In this document: in pieces, positions 61,349-64,000 of the stretch
How positions within the stretch are numbered: position 1 is the stretch's first letter
How the letters are laid out: each line of letters begins with the position of its first letter
Assembly (NCBI GenBank): GCA_001600055.1
Contig: BCIV01000006.1
Coordinates: 496,001-560,000, forward strand
DNA: 64,000 bases
From: Filobasidium wieringae
Lineage: Eukaryota; Basidiomycota; Tremellomycetes; Filobasidiales; Filobasidiaceae
Direction: 5' to 3'
Translations under genes and position numbers: made by a program
Notes under the pieces: model-generated
What the model was told of the DNA's origin: nothing
The model's input: the letters and a program-made list of their open reading frames with translations, nothing else
Database searches by the model: none

Positions 61349-63346
61349 CTAGAAATCGCTAGGAGGCGTCATTTCTGCCTGTCTTATCCGGTTCAGTGTC
61401 ATCTCGTATAATTCGGAACCGGACTCCTTGGTTCCGGCAACTTGGGAAGGAAACATTCGAACAGCCCAGTCCCGGATGAAGACCGCTGCCTTCATGTATT
61501 TTCGGGAGGAGTACTTTCGATAGAATGATTCATTTGAGGGGAAGGCTGGGTCAATAGTGTAGTTGAGCATAAGTTGGGCGACGGGAAGGATTTCCTCTTC
61601 TGAATAGCTCGAGTAAAACTCAAGGGTCGGATCCTATCGATAATGAAGGGTTAGCAACGATATTACGATAAAGCGGGCTATGTGCTACTCACCCATTCAG
61701 GCCTATCTAAAACAAGTCGGGCCATGTAGACACCGGCGGCAGCCAGCAAGCTTGGACCGTAAGGCAGGAATCGGTGATCAACGCAGGACATCTCCATCAA
61801 GTATTTGGCTAAAGTCCTGGTCTGAATGTCGTATCCCTCTGCCTTCGATACTCGTCGCAAAAAGTGCATTGGGTTGGGGTAGCTCATGTCGAACTCCAAG
61901 GTGGTCAAAACGTATTTTTCCGCTGACAGGATCTCGTCATCGGTGTATCCTCCATCAGCCATGAACAGGAAGTTTTGGACGGTGGGGCAGATGACTTCCT
62001 CGTACTTGGCGGCGATGAAAAGACAGGTGAGGCCGACTAGCTGGAGTTTGGCGAGTGAAACCACACGGGCGGAGAGGAATCGATCGACTAGGTTGACAGC
62101 CAGGAAAAGGGTTTCGGGGAGGAGACGGAACTTGTGGTGTACCTCGATCAACCAATCAGTCAATAAACTTCTCATTTCCCATTTCAAGTTGGGTTGCGCA
62201 TCCATGTAGTCCGAGTTGGGCAAGTTGGTGATCTATGAGAAATGATTAGCGTCGCGTAACATTGTGGCGTCAATAGATAGGCTTGACTTGCCTCGAGCTC
62301 CTTCATATAGTTGAAAATGTCTTGAACGTATTCGACCACCATCGTTGGGTCATCTGCGTCGTCTGCGTCGATATCCTGGATAAGATCCCTAAACCTTCCC
62401 GAAGCGCTCACTACCTCCTCCTCCACCTCGTACAGCTGCTCGTCCTCCAGTGCGTCGACGTTCTCCACAGGAAGTGCTTCCTCCCTCTTGGCAATCTCAA
62501 CAGGCGCCTCATCGATCTCGTTGTGTACTGGACTAGATGTTCGTACCCGCTTGGAAGAAGGCTCGACGTCTTTGATCTCGTTCTTGACTGGCTTCTCTTT
62601 GGCTTCAACAGGGGGTATGTTGCTAGCGGTAAGAGTACGCTTGATACCCGCTCGAGCACGCTCTACCGTAGCTGATGTAGCTTTCGCAGGCGCTACGTCC
62701 CGCTTAATCTCTTCTTTGACATTTTTAGCAGATACGCGAGACCGAGGTTGAGGTCTAGGTCGGACCTGGACGGGCTTGCTCGGTCCTGCGACAGTCTCCT
62801 CGGGAATAGCGTTGTCCGCAGCGGCCAGGCTAGTCCTTGTAGCTCGGCGAGCGATAATGGGACGTCCCGTGACAGTCGATGTAGCTTGAGCTTTAACGGG
62901 AGCAGTAGCGATCTTTCCCTTGAGAGAGGCCTTTTCACCAATGTTAGATCCATCTTTGTTCGTCAACTCCCCCAAAGCTGCCCTACTCCTGACTTCCGTA
63001 GTTCTGCTTGCGGCGGCAGTCGGTTTGGCATCAGCTTCGACATTCTTAGCAACGGCCCGTCTCCCAAGAACGGAAGACGAGACGGTCCTGGTAGTAGCGG
63101 GTTTGACCGGTGCAGCGCTCAATGCTCCCTTGGCAGGGAGTGTTCCGGTACGTGATCGAGTGGTAGGTGCGTTTTCATCCGTGACGGTAGTGCGAGTGGG
63201 GATTCTGGTACGACGAGTCTATAAGGGTAGAGTGGTTGCAGGAATCAAAGGTAGAATGTCGAGTAACACGATCGATAAAAATCAGTCTCGCGATCGCGTT
63301 AAGCAAGCCACCTCGGATGAGGTCATCTTGTACGTACAGCAGCCAT
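61349..63346 (-). CDS. B-type mitotic cyclin
   Basis: B-type cyclins activate CDK1 for mitosis. The first coding exon is only 9 nt (ATGGCTGCT, 63338-63346), spliced to TRRTRIPTRTTVTDENAPTT. The N-terminal region contains a textbook APC/C destruction box RAALGELTN (about residues 82-90). An acidic segment (LEDEQLYEVEEEVVSASGRF) precedes the cyclin boxes. Cyclin box 1 includes ITNLPNSDYMDAQPNLKWEM, RSLLTDWLIEVHHKFRLLPE, TLFLAVNLVDRFLSARVVSL, LQLVGLTCLFIAAKYEEVIC. Cyclin box 2 includes LAKYLMEMSCVDHRFLPYGP and LLAAAGVYMARLVLDRPEW, then DPTLEFYSSYSEEEILPVAQ and SSRKYMKAAVFIRDWAVRMF, with the stop at 61349. The MRSLLTDWLIEVH motif is the standard CDK-binding signature. About 600 residues. Clb subtype cannot be fixed by eye. 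Confidence 0.92.
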
Positions 63347-64000
63347 GATTTAAGCTGGTCCTCCTTAAAATGCCGGTCTGGGTAGAGATAGGTTGATGAG
63401 GGGATGAGACCAGACACTGTGAATGAGAAAAGACATGAGATGATGCTCGTGATGATATTGGTAGATTCAATGTTAAGCGGTTAGACTCACAATTGTCGCT
63501 CAGAGATCAGCACTTTTGTTCCGTGATCAAGATTCAGACCGCGTTGTGTGGACAGTGAAGGAGACGTCTTTGAGATTACTTGAAGGACATAGCAGGTAGA
63601 TTAGAGGTCGATGATGAATGCTATACGTTGTGAAGTGATGGAGGAGATGAGATTGGGACGAGGATGAGGATGACAGGCTGAGGGGTCAAAGGTCAAGCGA
63701 GAAGCGATCAATCTCTGGCTGTTCTCTCAGTCCAGCCAAATTCAAATCGCGCTCAAATGAAGAGAGACGCGGTCGCGACGTAAATACATATGCGTTATCA
63801 TGAGCGCGAATCGGGGTTTCGGTAATTTGGGTTGAAATCGATTCGACTGTGGGGGTTCTGACCATTGGCACCTCCTTTGGTGAAGGAAGATGAAATGTGG
63901 GTGCCCATTCATGTCAACCTGCTGACATATGGAAGTTGCAGGCCGACCAAGAGTAGTGAAACGTGTATAAGCATATCAGTCACGTGACTGCAGTCGGGAA
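63347..64000. promoter_or_regulatory. Cyclin B upstream region
   Basis: The mitotic cyclin promoter probably lies here. GTAAATA at 63780-63786 fits the forkhead consensus RTAAAYA and is about 435 bp upstream of the ATG. An imperfect palindrome GACGCGGTCGCGAC at 63766-63779, MCB-related, abuts it. At the window edge, CAGTCACGTGACTG (63977-63990) is a perfect 14-bp palindrome with an E-box core, and it may belong to a divergent gene beyond the edge. Confidence 0.4.

Overview
This window is nuclear DNA of a fungus. The genes are split by many short introns (about 45-130 bp, GT...AG), there are no operons or Shine-Dalgarno sites, and adjacent genes alternate strand with short intergenic gaps. The proteins look basidiomycete, most likely Tremellomycetes (Cryptococcus/Kwoniella/Tremella-like). 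That placement is an inference from protein style and intron density, not from a database search. I see no transposon, CRISPR array, rRNA or convincing tRNA. The region reads as a conserved housekeeping block of about 29 supported genes.

Layout. 0-8 kb: N-terminal part of midasin MDN1 (runs off the left edge), spindle-checkpoint MAD1, and fork-protection CSM3. 8-12 kb: GPN2 GTPase, ribosomal protein eL14, and a candidate small membrane-protein gene. 12-20 kb: a membrane-anchored GH5 exo-beta-glucanase, an EEF1AKMT4-like methyltransferase, mitochondrial Obg GTPase MTG2, and a BAX-inhibitor-like protein. 21-25 kb: PPIH-type cyclophilin, SAGA subunit SPT3, and a tail-anchored protein. 25-34 kb: a 7-kb ABCC/YOR1-like transporter and an acyl-CoA-binding ankyrin protein. 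34-36 kb: two small hydrophilic proteins transcribed divergently from one promoter. 36-42 kb: a VWA-domain protein, NudC, NDUFA8, and a one-TM protein. 42-50 kb: two low-complexity unknown proteins and a CYS3-like bZIP factor. 51-64 kb: Vps3/Vps39-family tethering protein, SmE, proteasome receptor RPN13, the divergent mitoribosomal pair uS4m/mL54, and a mitotic B-type cyclin.

Themes. Several genes serve chromosome cycle control (MAD1, CSM3, cyclin B), ribosome assembly (MDN1, eL14, MTG2, uS4m, mL54) and mitochondria (NDUFA8, MTG2, mitoribosomal proteins), but they are independent transcription units. The most interesting signals are regulatory: a tandem pair of MluI cell-cycle boxes upstream of CSM3, TCACGTG E-boxes in the promoters of nuclear-encoded mitochondrial genes, and a 24-bp element found almost identically upstream of two unrelated genes. 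Others are gene-structure details: 9-nt first coding exons, a previously hidden small gene, and a possible alternative 3' exon. I found no clear new multi-gene system.
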